Shown here one piece after another: positions 1 to 12,616 of a DNA stretch of 64,000 bases; positions within the stretch are counted from its first letter, which is position 1; the number at the start of each line of letters is the position of its first letter. The DNA comes from Pocillopora verrucosa (taxonomy: Eukaryota > Cnidaria > Anthozoa > Scleractinia > Pocilloporidae), in NCBI RefSeq assembly GCF_036669915.1, contig NC_089320.1, positions 5,499,491 to 5,563,490 on the forward strand, given 5' to 3'. The position numbers and the translations under genes are program-made. The notes under the pieces are model-generated. The model worked only from the letters and a program-made list of their open reading frames with translations, made no database searches and had not been told where the DNA came from.

Positions 1-469
1 ATGATTTTACTATATTCATTAAGCACTAGCATAGCTTACAGTACAGCACAACACAAAAACTTTGTTAAACTTATTTTTGCATACTGAGGTTATAATGAAA
101 TTAGTGCTATCACCTTTTCAGTTATGTGAGTAGTTGACTATATTAGCCAGTAAATATAGACTTAAAATAATGATGCTGCCCCAAGTAGCTATTCTTCGTG
201 TTAAATTCCACCCCTATCTGATTACTGATTAATTCTCCTTGTATACAGTCCTTCCTTATACTTCTTTTTTAACCAGTTAGGAAAATTTGATGCCATGTTA
301 AGACAACTTATCATAACAAGGAGTTTTCTTCTCTGTTTTTACCATGTGTTTATCAGGATTATATGCTTCTCATTGTAAAGAGATTTTAACATTGTTAAGC
401 TTCTAGAAGTGAAATAAAAAGGGTTTTTCCTAGTTCTTGATAGTATGATCCCTTTTTTCATCTCTCTAG

Positions 470-529
470 GCACTGGTGACCAATCTACTCAAGGTTGCTG
501 GTTCACAAGTAGAGGACGCACAGAAGTGA
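470..529 (+). CDS. Terminal exon of an unidentified upstream gene (partial)
   Basis: A pyrimidine-rich tract ending in CTCTCTAG at 461-469 is followed by a short open stretch of 19 codons and a TGA at 527-529. In the chosen frame the tail ends in LLKVAGSQVEDAQK, an amphipathic, helix-like sequence. AATAAA at 620-625 gives a plausible cleavage site near 640. The phase of the entering intron is unknown, and a second frame starting at 471 is also open, up to a TGA at about 533. The protein is not recognised. Bases 1-469 would be its last intron. Confidence 0.45.
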   Translation, partial: ALVTNLLKVAGSQVEDAQK

Positions 530-619
530 ATTGAGGACATGGTTTTTGTTGTATGTTTGGTTCATCATGATTATTAAAACTGCAATAAGTTGGTAACCAG
601 GAGTTGGAAACACACAAAC

Positions 620-625
620 AATAAA
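620..625 (+). terminator. Poly(A) signal of the upstream gene
   Basis: AATAAA about 90 nt after the stop codon at 527-529. Confidence 0.5.
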
Positions 626-1809
626 AATTCTTTCTTCTGTTTTCTTATAATTTCTCAATGCCAGTCGTTGTAGAAATAAGATAAGGAAAGGGAGAAAGAG
701 TTGATTTTTATTTTTTTTTTTTCATGTAGATAATCTATATCATGAGATTTCTGAGATATCAAATGAATAGTCAAAACCTAGAAGAAATGGTGAACTGTGT
801 CAGTGTCAGCTTCTGAGCACCTGGGTACTTACCCCTCCCCTGACCCAACAACAGTCAACTGGTACCAAGTTAGAGTTAAGTTGGGTTAGGTGCAGGGTGG
901 GTACATGGTATGCTAGATACTGACATTGATCCAGTGAACCTATAACCATAGTTTTGACTAATGACACAAGCAAAGCACCAGCACAATGGCATGCATAAGG
1001 TAAATATGCGAAGTGAAAACGAAAGTCAATATGCACTGTAAGCACTATAAGCACAAGGAAAAGGAAAAAATTCTGATCCTTGTGCTTAAGCTTGCACTCG
1101 TGTTTATGCTTGCATCAAGGCTGTTTTCACAGTGAAATATGAGCTGTTGTGCTTGCAGTATTTGTGCTTGCACTTGTGCTTGGGTCAATAGTAAAAAACC
1201 AGGCGATAGACTTTACTTTTAAGCAGTCAGGATTTTTGGAGAATGCTGAGAAGTCTATAAATTTTGAGTCAATGTTAAGTGATTTCAAAACTTTTCCATT
1301 GTCAGCAAGTGTAGCTTAACTGATTAAAAGTGTGGATCATTTGGATAGGAAAATTGAATTTTTTGGTCAGGACACAAAGTATAGTTTTCTCACTGCAGGA
1401 TTTTATATTTAACTTAGAACTGCCAATGACCAATTATGATGGCACACTTGCAGTACTTAAGATTAATTTTACCAAGGCTGGAATCCCAACAAAGTATCCC
1501 AAAATGACTGCAGTCATGAAGGCTATATTTAAAATGTTGCATTTTATTATCATATCAGCAATAATCACCAAATGTTGTGCAAAACTAATTCAATAAAGGT
1601 TGTGTAGGAGATTTAGAGTTTTACTTTGACTGAAGGGACACCTTGTTTAAGAGGGACTGTTGGCAAAGGCATCATGGGATCAAGGTTATTTTTAAATCAT
1701 TCAAAAATTTCATATTTACTACCAAATTATCAAACAAATTTTTTTCTTATACCAAATTATAGACACGCTTAAAAAAGATTCCTGCAGCAGATCAATTTAC
1801 AGTTTGACC

Positions 1810-2025
1810 AGTAACCTTGAAATCCCAAAAATGATTAACATGTAACTTCCCCTAATAATATCCATTACATTATGCAGCAAACAGGTAACAATAATATACT
1901 CAAACTTATCAGGTAGAAGTTTTTCTTGATGTAACAACAAATTCTGTTAACTAATTTACATGGAACCCTCAGGCAGCCAGAGGGGAGAATTAACAATGAG
2001 GTCTTGTGAGTAGAAGGGTCAAGAA
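1810..2025 (-). mobile_element. M2 MITE-like element
   Basis: Minus-orientation copy of the M2 family: about 205 bp, TTAACCCTTTAACTC-type ends, sub-terminal TTCTCCC/GGGAGAA, internal TACCTGATAAGTTTGA. Moderately diverged, with worn ends. Confidence 0.7.
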
Positions 2026-2260
2026 AACCCTGGAAACTTTGCAAAAGAGGGTAAAAGGAATTAGTACATGTAGGGAATATTTAAGGGCATTTCCCTTAAC
2101 ATCCCTTCCCTTGTGCTCATGCATAATTACACATTGCCACAATTCTCTTTGCTGTAATATCCCTTTTAAATCACTTTGTGTTAATGGAACACCTGATATT
2201 GCACTGGTTATATTGGTGCATTTTGAATAATGCATCGGCGATCAAGGAACTTTATAAACC

Positions 2261-2530
2261 GAAAGTAAGGCAATTGTGAATATTTATTGACGTGGGTTGA
2301 GTGGAATTTCTGGAACACAATGTCATATTACTGAATAATCAAGAAATTTTTGTAGCGGAAGTGAAAGGCAATTGTGATATTTGTTGTCATAGGCTGGGTG
2401 GAATTTCTAGAACAATGTAGTATTACAAAATGTCAAGAAAATTTTTATAGCATAAGTGAAAGGCAATTGTGAATATTTATTGATGTGGGCTGGACAAAAT
2501 TCCTTGAACACAATGTCATGTTTCTAAATG
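2261..2530. repeat. Tandem repeat, 95-98 bp period, about 2.7 copies
   Basis: The word GGCAATTGTGA recurs at 2269, 2367 and 2462. Each is followed by a related stretch with TATTTATTGA, TGGGCTGG and a final CAAGAAATTTTT segment, so the period is 98 then 95 bp. It is non-coding. Confidence 0.85.
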
Positions 2531-3088
2531 AGTTAATCATGTCAAAAGATTGTTTTTAGATGCCACTTGGCGGAAAATTTTATTCATTATTTCTCATAGT
2601 CTTTTTTATTTTATGGTGAATAAAATGTTCTAAATCCTTACAGCTGTTCCCATTGTTTTTGTTATTTTGCTTGTTGTTTAGTTTTTTTTTTCCTGTAATA
2701 AATTCAAACGAAATATCGTATTGAAATCCAACTTCTCAAATTGCTATTATCCTTGGGGATTTTTGAGACAAAATTTTATCATCAAAACACGTAACCAAGT
2801 TGAAATTTTCCTTTTCTGGTTGTGAATATTGTCAATATTGTATTTTCACTGTTCAGTGTATATGGGTTTTTTTAGCAGGTGACGAAAAGTGATGTACCAT
2901 TCCCTGTACTTCATCTCCCTCAGTCAAGAGACCTTCAACTAACAGGTTAATTTTGAATGCATGCAAATCCAATTTTAGCTTCGAGATAGCGTCTCTTTCT
3001 AAACTCGCAGCTTTTGTTTTCAAAACCACAACTTCCATTGTCTATATGATAATGTTCCCCAATGCGGGTGTGAAAAACATGTGATCAG

Positions 3089-3096
3089 TGACGTCA
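3089..3096. promoter_or_regulatory. CRE palindrome upstream of calsyntenin
   Basis: A perfect TGACGTCA lies about 120 bp before the calsyntenin start codon. CREB/ATF factors bind this octamer in animals; use here is inferred from position alone. Confidence 0.45.
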
Positions 3097-3214
3097 CGTT
3101 TTCTTTGGCTAGAGCGACGAAAAGAACCTGAGTATTGGATTACAATTGAAGTTAAAGATTTTTCATCGACGTTTCTTCTCAGATTTCAAGTAAGGGATCA
3201 TCCGAAGGCCGCCC

Positions 3215-6200
3215 ATGTCGCCGCAAACGACTGTTGTATTTTTCCTTGGCGTTTTGGTAGCGTTTTGCCTCGGCCTGGAGTTCGAGGAACGCGGTGAGTT
3301 TGAAGTAAAGTTGGTTGTTAAATTCGAACGCGCGTTGGCGATGTTTGACAGTGTGTTCTCCTCATGTCGCATGTTGCGAGGAGCGGATAACTCAACTATT
3401 GCTAATGATCTGTACCTTTCTGTGCGAAATACATGTTTTTTGGATCGTTCGATATTCTTTACCTGTGGCAAACAATTTATTTGATGTAACTAAGGGTTGT
3501 TTTTAGTATTTTATTCTTCCTTTAATCGCAACGGGGTTGCTGTATTTAATTTTGTACGTAGTGGGTTTCTCCTTATCTCGAGATGTATATTGCACTTTCC
3601 ACGCTCTTCCAATGCAAATTTTTCTTTTATCTCCCACGAAGCACTCAGCGTTTAACATTTTTTTCTTTTTTCTGCTAAATACTGAGCTGTTGGGTCCAAA
3701 AGTTTTGTTTGCGACTTTCAAAGATGTCAATTCCACGCCATATTGCATGCAAATTGCAAAAGTTTATTATTTTCGAATCACTTGATTTGCCTACGAACCT
3801 TTCCATATATATCTTAGCCGCAATCTTTCCACTTTGTGTCTGTTTTCACGTAGTGTCTAGTTGTCCTATGTGGAATATTGTCTTTTGAATTCAGTAAAGA
3901 ACTGCTTTGTCAGCGAACTATTCACTTCGATGTTTCGTCGTCTTTGCGAAATCTCCTTTCTCGAACAATACAATGAGTAATCAAGAACGCGTGAAAGCGG
4001 ACTTTAGCGCATTAAATCCACCCAAAACCCTTGTAGGCTCCCCTATATTGTCTAGCATTTTTCTTTAATACATTTTGAATCATACGTTCGGAAAATGTCG
4101 ATTTGCAAACTCAGTTTAGACGTATCTTCGTAATATTTGCGCACACAACGATAAACTAATTGCTTTGCGCATTGAATTCGTTTTACGCTCGAGTTTTGAC
4201 CCAATTTACACTCAGTCTGTTGGTGAATTTACTGCTTAGACTTGTCACAAATTGGACCATATTACGCTGTTTGGCTATTTTAAACTTTTCTTATTTGTAA
4301 CATGTTGGCAGATAGCCCACGTTTAGATAGATTTTTTTCTTCACGATGCGACAGTTCTTGCACTTTGCTTACCAATTTTCATCAGCGTGAAATTCGTTAA
4401 CAGGTTATCTCTTTCCGTTTTGCAGATTTTTCAGAGTTGAGAGGAAACGATAACGTTTCATGTCTTGTTTTCTTCACAATCCCCTGTAGAAAAGTTAGAA
4501 AAGCAATCACAAGCAGAATTTCTGTAATTTGTTTTCTTTGAGTTGAGATTGAAAACTATATGGGCAAAATAATTTTTGTCGCTGTTTTTTTTTCTTTTTT
4601 TCACCAGGATTATGTATTTTTAAATATGTTGGCGTTGGGTTTTGGTATCCAAATTATTTGAAAATCCATCTTATATTTTACCATGTTTATTTGTATGGAC
4701 CCAAAAAATGCTGTTAAATTATTCCTGAACACGTATTGTTTTCATCCGTTATAGCAAAATGTTCAAGCTTGAGTTCCCCTGTTTCTTACACGCCCTTAAG
4801 CCATTTTAAGTTGTCATTGGTTTGAGATTTGATCAGTTTGAATTTGGATTTGAATTTTTTTACTTCAGATTATTTTGATATTGATGTCACATTGGAGATT
4901 AGGGAAAAATTCAAGTCAAAACTGCTTTCATATTATTTAAGACCTAAACAGTTTGGCTGTGACATACTTATGTACAAGATTATTGAGCTGATGTTACATG
5001 TTGTAGTTGTGAAATTGAAATCAGTTATTTCTGTTATATTATCCACAGGATTTGATTTTGTCCAAAAGGAGTATGCACGTGCTATCACGGAATACCATGC
5101 TGTCAATAAAACTGTGATGCACATCAGAGCTGTGGGATGTGAAGGGCCTGTGAAGTATACCATAGCTCAGCCGGATACACCTTTCAAGATCGATGAAAAA
5201 GGACATGTTTGGCTTGTGAAGAGACTTAACTATGACAAAGCAAGTTCCTATCTGTTGAATGTGACAGCAGAAGCTGGAGATGGGAAATGCATTGCCTACA
5301 CCAAAATCCACTTTGAAATTTTGAACATGAACAAGCATGCACCACAGTTCGAATTTGAGAAGTACAGTTGTGATATTATTGAGAATACGCGAGAAATGAG
5401 GTTTAATCCACCCATGAGGGTTCTGGACAGCGACAGTGGAAAAGCAGGAAAGATAAGCAGTGTGAAAATTGTGGAGTCTGGTCTTCCGTTTGTGTTCACT
5501 GTTGATGAGAAAGGAAACGTCCAGGGGAGGGCTACTAAAAACATGGATGCGGAAGATATCACAGACTACTTCTTTGATATCATTGCCTGGGATAGTGGAG
5601 AGCCTTCAAAATCTTCCTTCCCTATCAGCTTAGAGTGTGAAGTTGATGATGTGAATGAGTTTGGACCGCATTTTACGCCAGACACTTACCAGGCTAAGAT
5701 TGCTCGTGGAAAGACATACTCTAACATCACTCAGGTTTGCGTTTACAAACATTTGTTTACATCTCCCCTTAAAAAGGTTCTATTTATCCTTTGGACCCTA
5801 ATGTCAGTATGCCTATTCTCCATACTATTCTCTATACATTTCCTAATGTGCTGGCAAGGAGAATTTGTTTAACAATCAAGAGGTTCTTCAGTTATGTCGT
5901 TTCCTCTTTTCTCATGACCTTAATGTTTGATTCAGGGGTGATACTGAATGGAGAAATCTGATGCTGGTCACTGTCAGGGATTAAAGGGTTTAGAACCTAT
6001 TGATTGATAAATTAAATTTACCTTGTTATTAAAAATCTATTTTATTCAATTTGTCAGGTCTTTGCTGAAGATAAAGACATCGGTATTGTCAGTGGCAGAG
6101 TTTGCAAGTATGTTATTGAAGGCTTCAATCTTCCATTCAAAGTCAATGATGATGGTGTTATCAGCATTGATCAGCCTCTGGGACGTGATGCCTACGATTT

Positions 6201-9200
6201 ATATGAGTTTCAAGTGGATGCCATTGACTGTGGTGGACAAATGTCAAAGAGCAGTGCAAAAGTAGCAATCTCTGTAGAAACAGTACAACCACCTTGTGCT
6301 GAAGGTCAGTTTTGAGGATGTTGGTGTTTATAACATGATTGGCAGCTGAACCTGGTATATTTGCAAATTGAGAAATATTTCACTTTTGTTTATTAATAAT
6401 AGATAAAAGAAGTCTAGAAAATTATTGATGGAGTTTCTCTTAAGAATTAATGAAAAAAAATATTTTCAAAGGGAACACTTTGTTTTGATCTATAATTTAG
6501 CAGAAGCTATGACAAGGATATGAAATTTAAGAAAATTGAGCTTCTTTAAAAAAAAAAAAAATTGTTGGTGTTAAATTCATTGTTAATTACATTTGCAAGA
6601 GAACAGATTGAAAGGAGCCTATCAGCAATGATGTGTGGTCTCAACATTCAATTATTGTTTAATGTACATTGGTATTCCAAAGGGAATAAAAACACAAGGT
6701 TGGACAGATATCAAGTTTTGGGATTCAACAATGACAGGGTGCCAAAGCAAACATGTAACAGATTATGCAAATGTGTTTGATAGCAATGCACAGTGATTCT
6801 ATCATGTTACCTGATAAAGATTACATGTGATAGTGATGCAATTTCATAATAAAAGCTAGTAATTGAACAAGATAATTTGTTATTTTCAAGTACATTGATA
6901 GTGTAAATTGGCCATCATGAAAAATTTCCAAAGCTGAAATTAATGAGCGTTAGCCCTTTGTTAAAGGGAAGAACATTCAGAGCATTTGCTCTGATGAAAC
7001 TGCTATGGCTCAAAACGTCAGCCTCAGAAATTCTTCATGATGGATAATTTACACTATCAACTCGGATGATAATATCAAATTATTATCAAATTATCTTATA
7101 ATATCTACAACTTAGGAAATGCTACAGTTTCTTTAGAAAGGTTACCCCTTTTTGAATTGAACACCCTAATTCAAATTATCAGTCAACTGATAGACTTCAT
7201 ATGCTAGTTGATCAGTAAGATTTAACTACATGGTACATTAGAAAGTTTTGAGTAGAAGTAGTAATGAACTCAACACTCTCCAATTCTAGCAGTCCACACC
7301 AGAACAGGTTGTAGTTTTTATATTTAAACCAACCTGTCTCATTTCTCCAAATCTGACTGATTTGAAATTTTCATAATATCTTCAGAGTTTGTTGGACCAG
7401 CTAAACACAAGTTCACCTTACAGCAATGCACTGGAAAAGTTTATGTCACCCCTGACATCACCTTGAACAAGTGCGCCAGAAAGCAAGAAAAGGGCAAATT
7501 CTCTGCGAATGTCAGTCTGGTAACTGAAGCAGGCATGGGCTGTGACAGAGAAACATTTGAAGGATCAGATATGTTTACCCTTTGTGGGGCAAGCAACTTT
7601 ATTGATCTGCTCCCCAAACCAGGAGTTGGCAGGGAATGGACAGAGAACATTGCAAAGAAGAATGAAAAAGGTAGGTTTATACTGAAATTGGAAACAGCTT
7701 TTAAACAATTCTGATTAAAGTATGTTGCTATGTAAGCACATTACTAAAATTATTGGTTGTGTGAACAGTTTAGTGTATTAGGTTAACTTCCGTCCATTTA
7801 CCTACGCGGTAGATTACCCACATCATTCAATTTTTGCAACAACGAGAAAAAAATTTCAACAGATTACCTGCACTCAAAAAAACAAAAGAAAATTGTCCAC
7901 TCACACAAAGTTCCTTCATTGTTTTTGTTGACATGATATCCTTTAGCATGCAACTAATAAATTTTCACACTTTAAGTCTTTGCTGTTTCATCGAGAATGA
8001 TACCAATTGTAAAAACCTGCTCTAAAAAAATTGATATCATGAGATCTATAGAGTTGGAGAAATCACTTGAAATGGGAAAATACTCTTTACCTCAAGGCAG
8101 TGCTAGCTGAGAAAATTTCTCTGATGTGTAGAATATTCTGTCACATCAATTAATTATGCAGCCCCATGAAATGAACATGTTGGCACCATTTTCCGTGTGA
8201 ATTGCCCTGAAGCTAGTCTTTTCACAGTAGTTGATTTATTTTATTTTCAAGTTCACTTCCTGTGTAAGTAAGAATTGTTTTTTTGAACTAAACAAAGAAA
8301 CAAGCTGTGAAATTGATAAGGTTAGAAAATAAGAGTACGAACAAGATAATAGCTATGTTATTGAGTTTTGTATGTTTTCGATTTGCATCAGCTTTCATCG
8401 AGAGCAATAAAGTGTCTTATTACAATGAGCAATCTGCGTGAAATAAATGAGTTATTGCACAAGTTTTTGAAGAGTATCTGTTGTGAATCTTATCACCTGT
8501 TTTTTTTCCTGTTTATCGTTTTTAACTACACTGGAAGCTTTAGAAATTATTGTATTACCTGCACCTTCCTATAACCCACATCAACAACTGTTTGTGGAAA
8601 AATTAACAGATTACCCGCAGGTTATTGGCCAAAAAATTACATTATACAAAATTTCACCGCAACTTTTTATCTTTTTTCTTTCTGGCAAACAATTAATTAT
8701 AATTATCAGTTGAGTGAGGCAGGGAAAAAAAAAAGATTGGTGGCTGGGTTTTTTACTGTGAAATAACAGTGTTTGTCACAGGCAAACTTCCTCGTTTCCT
8801 CTGGCAACTGAAATTTTGACAGCCATGTCTCACCAGTTATCAAACCTGAAAACCTGTCAAAAGTGGTTTTCAGACATCTGTCATGCCTCACCTAACTGAA
8901 ATTCGTGTTTGTACATCACTGAAAGGGACTTTGAAAGACTTGCTGAATGTAGCTTGCAGATACATAAAATTGGGGTGAATATTTTGTTGGAAGTAATGAT
9001 CAACTGTGCAAAGTATTTTAGTTGAGTAGAGCATCTGAATTTAGAGGAGTGTTCTCCTATTTATTTGCATCTCATTTTCTTTTTCAGATGCACTTGGCTT
9101 TTCATTCAATGGGAAGACATATGTGGACATCCCTGATGAAGTCTTGCCAGATGACATTGGTGACAAGTTTACCATCAGCACATGGATCAAGGTGGCCAAA

Positions 9201-12200
9201 TCCAAAGGTCGCCAAACTATTGTTGCCAACACTGATAAGGAACGCCTCGACCGTGTACATTTCTCTCTGTCTATATATGGGAGCAAGCTGATTTTTTTGC
9301 ACAAACGTGAGGCCATACACGCTAACCGCGATGTCTACTGCAATGCAGAATTTCAGTACAAACCAGCCATTTTTGATGACAAATGGCATCATATTTTGGT
9401 GATTGCTGACGGCTGTGCTACCAAGATGTATGTTGATGGAGAGCACTACGCAGCAGTGATAACTGAAGCAGACCGAACCCTCCACAACTCAAACCTGAAA
9501 AATAAGGTGACTGTTGGTGCCCGCTATTTGGCAAAGGAGGGAGTTTACACTGATAGGCTCACAGGATATTTGTCTGGACTTACAATCAGGCCCAATAGCA
9601 CTCTTAATGAACAGGTATGACCTACTTTTCTTGTTTGCTATTTCTGCACCCATTCTATGTGCAAGTGAGAGATATAAGGGCTTATCCCTTGTACCCTTAA
9701 TGCTTTAACTTCCATAAGTGATCAAGACAGAATTTCTCCTTGCATTATCAATACAATATCAAGCAGACAAGTGATGAGAATAGAAGAAATATCAATTAGG
9801 GGATTATAAGTTGACCAATATCAAATTCTTCGAACTAACATCATGAAAATCAACAGTAAAGACAATTACTAAATGAGATATTGGGGGTGATTGGCTTCTA
9901 ATTTCTCCTCAAGGTATCACCTTTGAATCAAATGTAAAGGTCAGGAGAATAAAGGAAATGATCACCAATTTGAGAAGCTCCTGATTGTCAACAAATTCTC
10001 CTTGTCAGGACCACAGGAAATGTAAAGAGAGCAGTGTGGAGAATCTGCATCCTAATTTTGGGTTGTTTAGGAATGTATGGGATGTTTATTTTTGTTAAGA
10101 ATAGTTTTCCACCTGCAGAGATCATAAAGAAAGTAAAGGGTTTTAAAACTTAGAAATGACTTACAGAAATTTTCATGTAGGCCAAATTGTCCACAGGGCC
10201 CTTTTTTGTTTTGTTTTGTTTTTTTTTGTGTACCTTTTACAGTTCACTGTGTCTGAATCTTGCTTTCAACTGAATCAATGTTATTTTATTTTCACAGGTT
10301 CTGGGCTGTGTGATTGGCTGTAAAGAACATGTGAATGTTGATGGCCCTCTTCCTCCTAAATTCTTGGCCAAAATCATTGATTTTGGAAGTATCGCAATCA
10401 CTGGGGAAGGATCACCTAGTGACTTCATCAAGGCCTTGCAAAGTCTTGTGTACATTAATGAGCGCATGGTGCCAACACCAGGAAAACGCTCAGTGATCAT
10501 TGAGGCCAAGATTAATGAGAAACCATTGGCAACCATCACTGTGGACATTAACGTTGCAGGAAATACACGTCCTGTGATAATTGTTGAAGGTTTGGACGCA
10601 GACATTGGACTGAACTGGGCGAAGAGAAAGGTTGTAAAACAGAAAGGTTTGCGTGTGTTTGATTCCCTGGAAATCGATTATGATGCTTGTCCAAGAGATG
10701 ATGAGTTCTCTCCAATCGACAAGGTGCGCTTTTTGGATGAAGCAGTGGTGAAAGTTAAGCCGGCCTTCAAGAAAGGAGAAAGTTTTAATTTTCCCACAGG
10801 AATTAAAGGACTGAAGGAGAAGGGACTGACTGTGAGTTTCAACAACGAGGAGCTTGTCATTCGAGGAATTGCACACTTTTCAGAATACGAAGATGTCCTT
10901 CGACAGATGGTGTATGTGAACTTGGATCCAGATGACCTGATGCACCTAGAGATAACTGTAAGTATTAATAAAAAATTTGAAGAATGCTCTGAGGATTTTC
11001 TTGCAGAAATGCTCTATGAATTATGTGCTTAGAGCCTTTTAACTCCCCAGAAGTGATTTACATGTAAGTTCACTCTATAATATCCAGGTTCATCTTGATT
11101 TATTACCAAATTCTTGTAACTAATTTACAAAGAAATGAGTAGGATAAAGATCTGTTTCATCTTCACAGAACAATATGTGACTGTCTTTTTTTTTCTTTCA
11201 TCATGTAGGTGACTTTGTCAACCCTGAAGGGCAAATGTAAAAGTGATACAGAACGACTTAACATCAACACCATTCACTCTAACAGAGGATTCAAAGACTA
11301 CAACATCAAGTTTGCCGAGAACAACCAGAAGGAAGAGATGATGCCTGGTATTGTTTCTGTGGAAGCTGCCACGGGCAAGGAGTCATCAAGTGGTCTGTCC
11401 AGTGGGGTCATGGCTGCGATTATCGTTTGCAGTCTGGCTGTTTTTGCCTTCCTTCTTGTGCTTGGCATCTTCAAGTACAGACAGTAAGTTTAATCTTGAT
11501 ATAACAGGGTAATTTAGTATTATCAACTCAGTTGATAACATAAATTGGCCACTGTAAAGAATTTAAAAGCTGATATTTTGTGTGTTAGCCCTTTGTCATT
11601 GCTCTGAAGAAGTCGTAATGCTCAAAACGTAAGCTTTCAAACTCCATGCTGGCCAATTTATGTGTCATCAACTCAGTTGAAAATACTCAATAGCCCTGTT
11701 ATGCTCTCTTACCAAGGCAGAACCACAGTTTCTTAGTAAACGTACCCCCTTTTATTCATTAATCTTGATAAAGTGATAATGTTGATGTTATAATACTATA
11801 TGTAGATCAGGACCCCTATAATTTTACCTAAGATCAACCCATTAGCTCCAAAGAGTGACTAATGTAGTTTCTTCTTATGTTATTGCTGTGGAATCAAACA
11901 TAAAGTTCATGACAATAATTGAAATGATTGTCAACTGAAGAAGCCCTTAATTTTTTCATGAGGTCTCTTTTTCATTTTCATAGGAATAGTATAAGGAATG
12001 GTATGAATGTTTGAAAGGCACACTGATTTTAGGTGACAAGTTAAGGGTCAAACTTTTCAAGATTTCTTGCACATGTTATCGACCTTTATTAACTGATAAC
12101 CAATGAAATGTTTCCACCTCCTCCACCCAGTCATTTAAGAATCTAATAAGTTTGCTCAGAAATAAATAACACGGGAATGTTTCCTCAATGAAGTTCTCAC

Positions 12201-12616
12201 TCGAGGTTGGAAATTTATCACCGAGATAGGCTCAGTAAAGGCAGTTATATTATGTTTCTGCAGTTATAACTGTCTTTTTATTGTGTTGGGGACTGCAAAG
12301 CAAGGTTGATTGAATACATGTTTAAGTTAAAGTCTAATTTTCAAATGAAAATTGTTGTAAGAGATGTGACTGAATATTTTTTTTTTGTAATAGGAGGCCA
12401 GAGACTGTGAAAGTCGTACCGCCTGGTGACGACAAAGAGGAGATGTACTGGGATGACACTGGTCTGAGTGGTGTGCGTATTACTCTGAATCCCATGCAAA
12501 AATTCCAGGAGCTAGACCTGAATGAAGATGGCAATAACACGGAGAAGTCTGATACTGAAGATGAGGAAGGCACAGCAACAAAAGGCCTGTTGGAGTGGGA
12601 CAACTCTGATATGTAA
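3215..12616 (+). CDS. CLSTN: Calsyntenin (cadherin/LamG type I membrane protein)
   Basis: Exons 3215-3293, 5049-5734, 6058-6304, 7386-7670, 9088-9614, 10298-10957, 11209-11483 and 12394-12616 join in phase to 993 aa. A signal peptide (1-21) is followed by three cadherin-like repeats (about 27-125, 126-235, 236-335), a Cys-rich linker containing GCDRETF, and a laminin-G domain (about 433-600) starting FSFNGKTYVDIP. The calsyntenin-specific ectodomain, a membrane span (about 894-915) and an acidic tail complete it. The tail carries MYWDDTG and LLEWDNSD, matching the W-acidic motifs by which calsyntenins bind kinesin light chain. Vertebrate calsyntenins act in vesicle transport and at synapses, and are about 980 aa with two cadherin repeats; the first repeat here looks additional. 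The start is chosen by the signal peptide. Introns 2, 3, 5, 6 and 7 carry MITE or foldback copies. Confidence 0.95.
5786..5992 (+). mobile_element. M3 MITE-like element in calsyntenin intron 2
   Basis: M3 copy, recognised by ACATCAGTATGCATATTCTC-like 5' end, internal CAAGGAGAATTTG and TTTGATTCAGGGGTGATA, and a terminal TTAAAGGGTT. Confidence 0.8.
6888..7158. repeat. FB1 foldback repeat in calsyntenin intron 3
   Basis: Palindromic element. A left arm with AAATTGGCC, AAAGCTGA and GTTAGCCCTTTG is mirrored by CTCAAAACGTCAGC and a TTTACACTATCAACT-type end. It is followed by a tail ending CAGTTTCTTTAGAAAGG. Related copies lie at 11.5 and 38.5-38.96 kb. Confidence 0.65.
9700..9892 (-). mobile_element. 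M1 MITE-like element in calsyntenin intron 5
   Basis: Minus M1 copy with GTGATCAAGACAGAATTTCT, CAATATCAAGCAGACAAGTG and AAATATCAATTAGGGGATTA signatures. An M3 element abuts it. Confidence 0.75.
9893..10066 (-). mobile_element. M3 MITE-like element abutting an M1 copy
   Basis: Minus M3 copy in calsyntenin intron 5, with AAGGAAATGATCACCAA and ACAAATTCTCCTTGTCAG. Its 3' end is worn. Confidence 0.7.
11033..11157 (-). mobile_element. M2 element with internal deletion
   Basis: The M2 ends TTTTAACTCCCCAGAAGTGA and TAACTAATTTACAAAGAAAT are joined across a missing centre, in calsyntenin intron 6. Confidence 0.55.
11513..11755. repeat. FB1 foldback repeat in calsyntenin intron 7
   Basis: TATTATCAACTCAGTTGATA starts the left arm, and ATCAACTCAGTTGAAAATAC closes the palindrome. 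The centre pairs GTTAGCCCTTTGTCA with TGAAGAAGTCGTAATGCTC. It ends with the CAGTTTCTTAG-ACGTACCCCCTTTT tail. Confidence 0.7.
11838..11957 (-). mobile_element. Degraded M3 element
   Basis: Shares GAATCAAACATAAAGTTCATGA and AAATGATTGTCAA-type words with minus M3 copies; the far end is missing. Confidence 0.45.

Larger units (their letters stand above)
641..3088. other. Intergenic region before calsyntenin
   Basis: No credible coding exon. It holds a degenerate cluster of GTGCTTGCA-like words at about 1060-1200, an M2 element at 1810-2025 and a tandem repeat at 2261-2530. The remainder is AT-rich with no recognised structure. Confidence 0.6.

Noticed and set aside
6985-7015. Hammerhead-ribozyme-like words (CTGATGA followed by CTCAAAACGTC) in FB1 copies
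   Set aside because: The order recalls CUGANGA...GAAA, but there is no hairpin between the GAAA-like box and the cleavage-site-like GTC, and other copies change core bases. The words are better explained as one arm of the FB1 palindrome.
10237-10876. Long minus-strand open frames opposite calsyntenin exon 6
   Set aside because: They are antisense shadows of a well-supported coding exon with no family resemblance.
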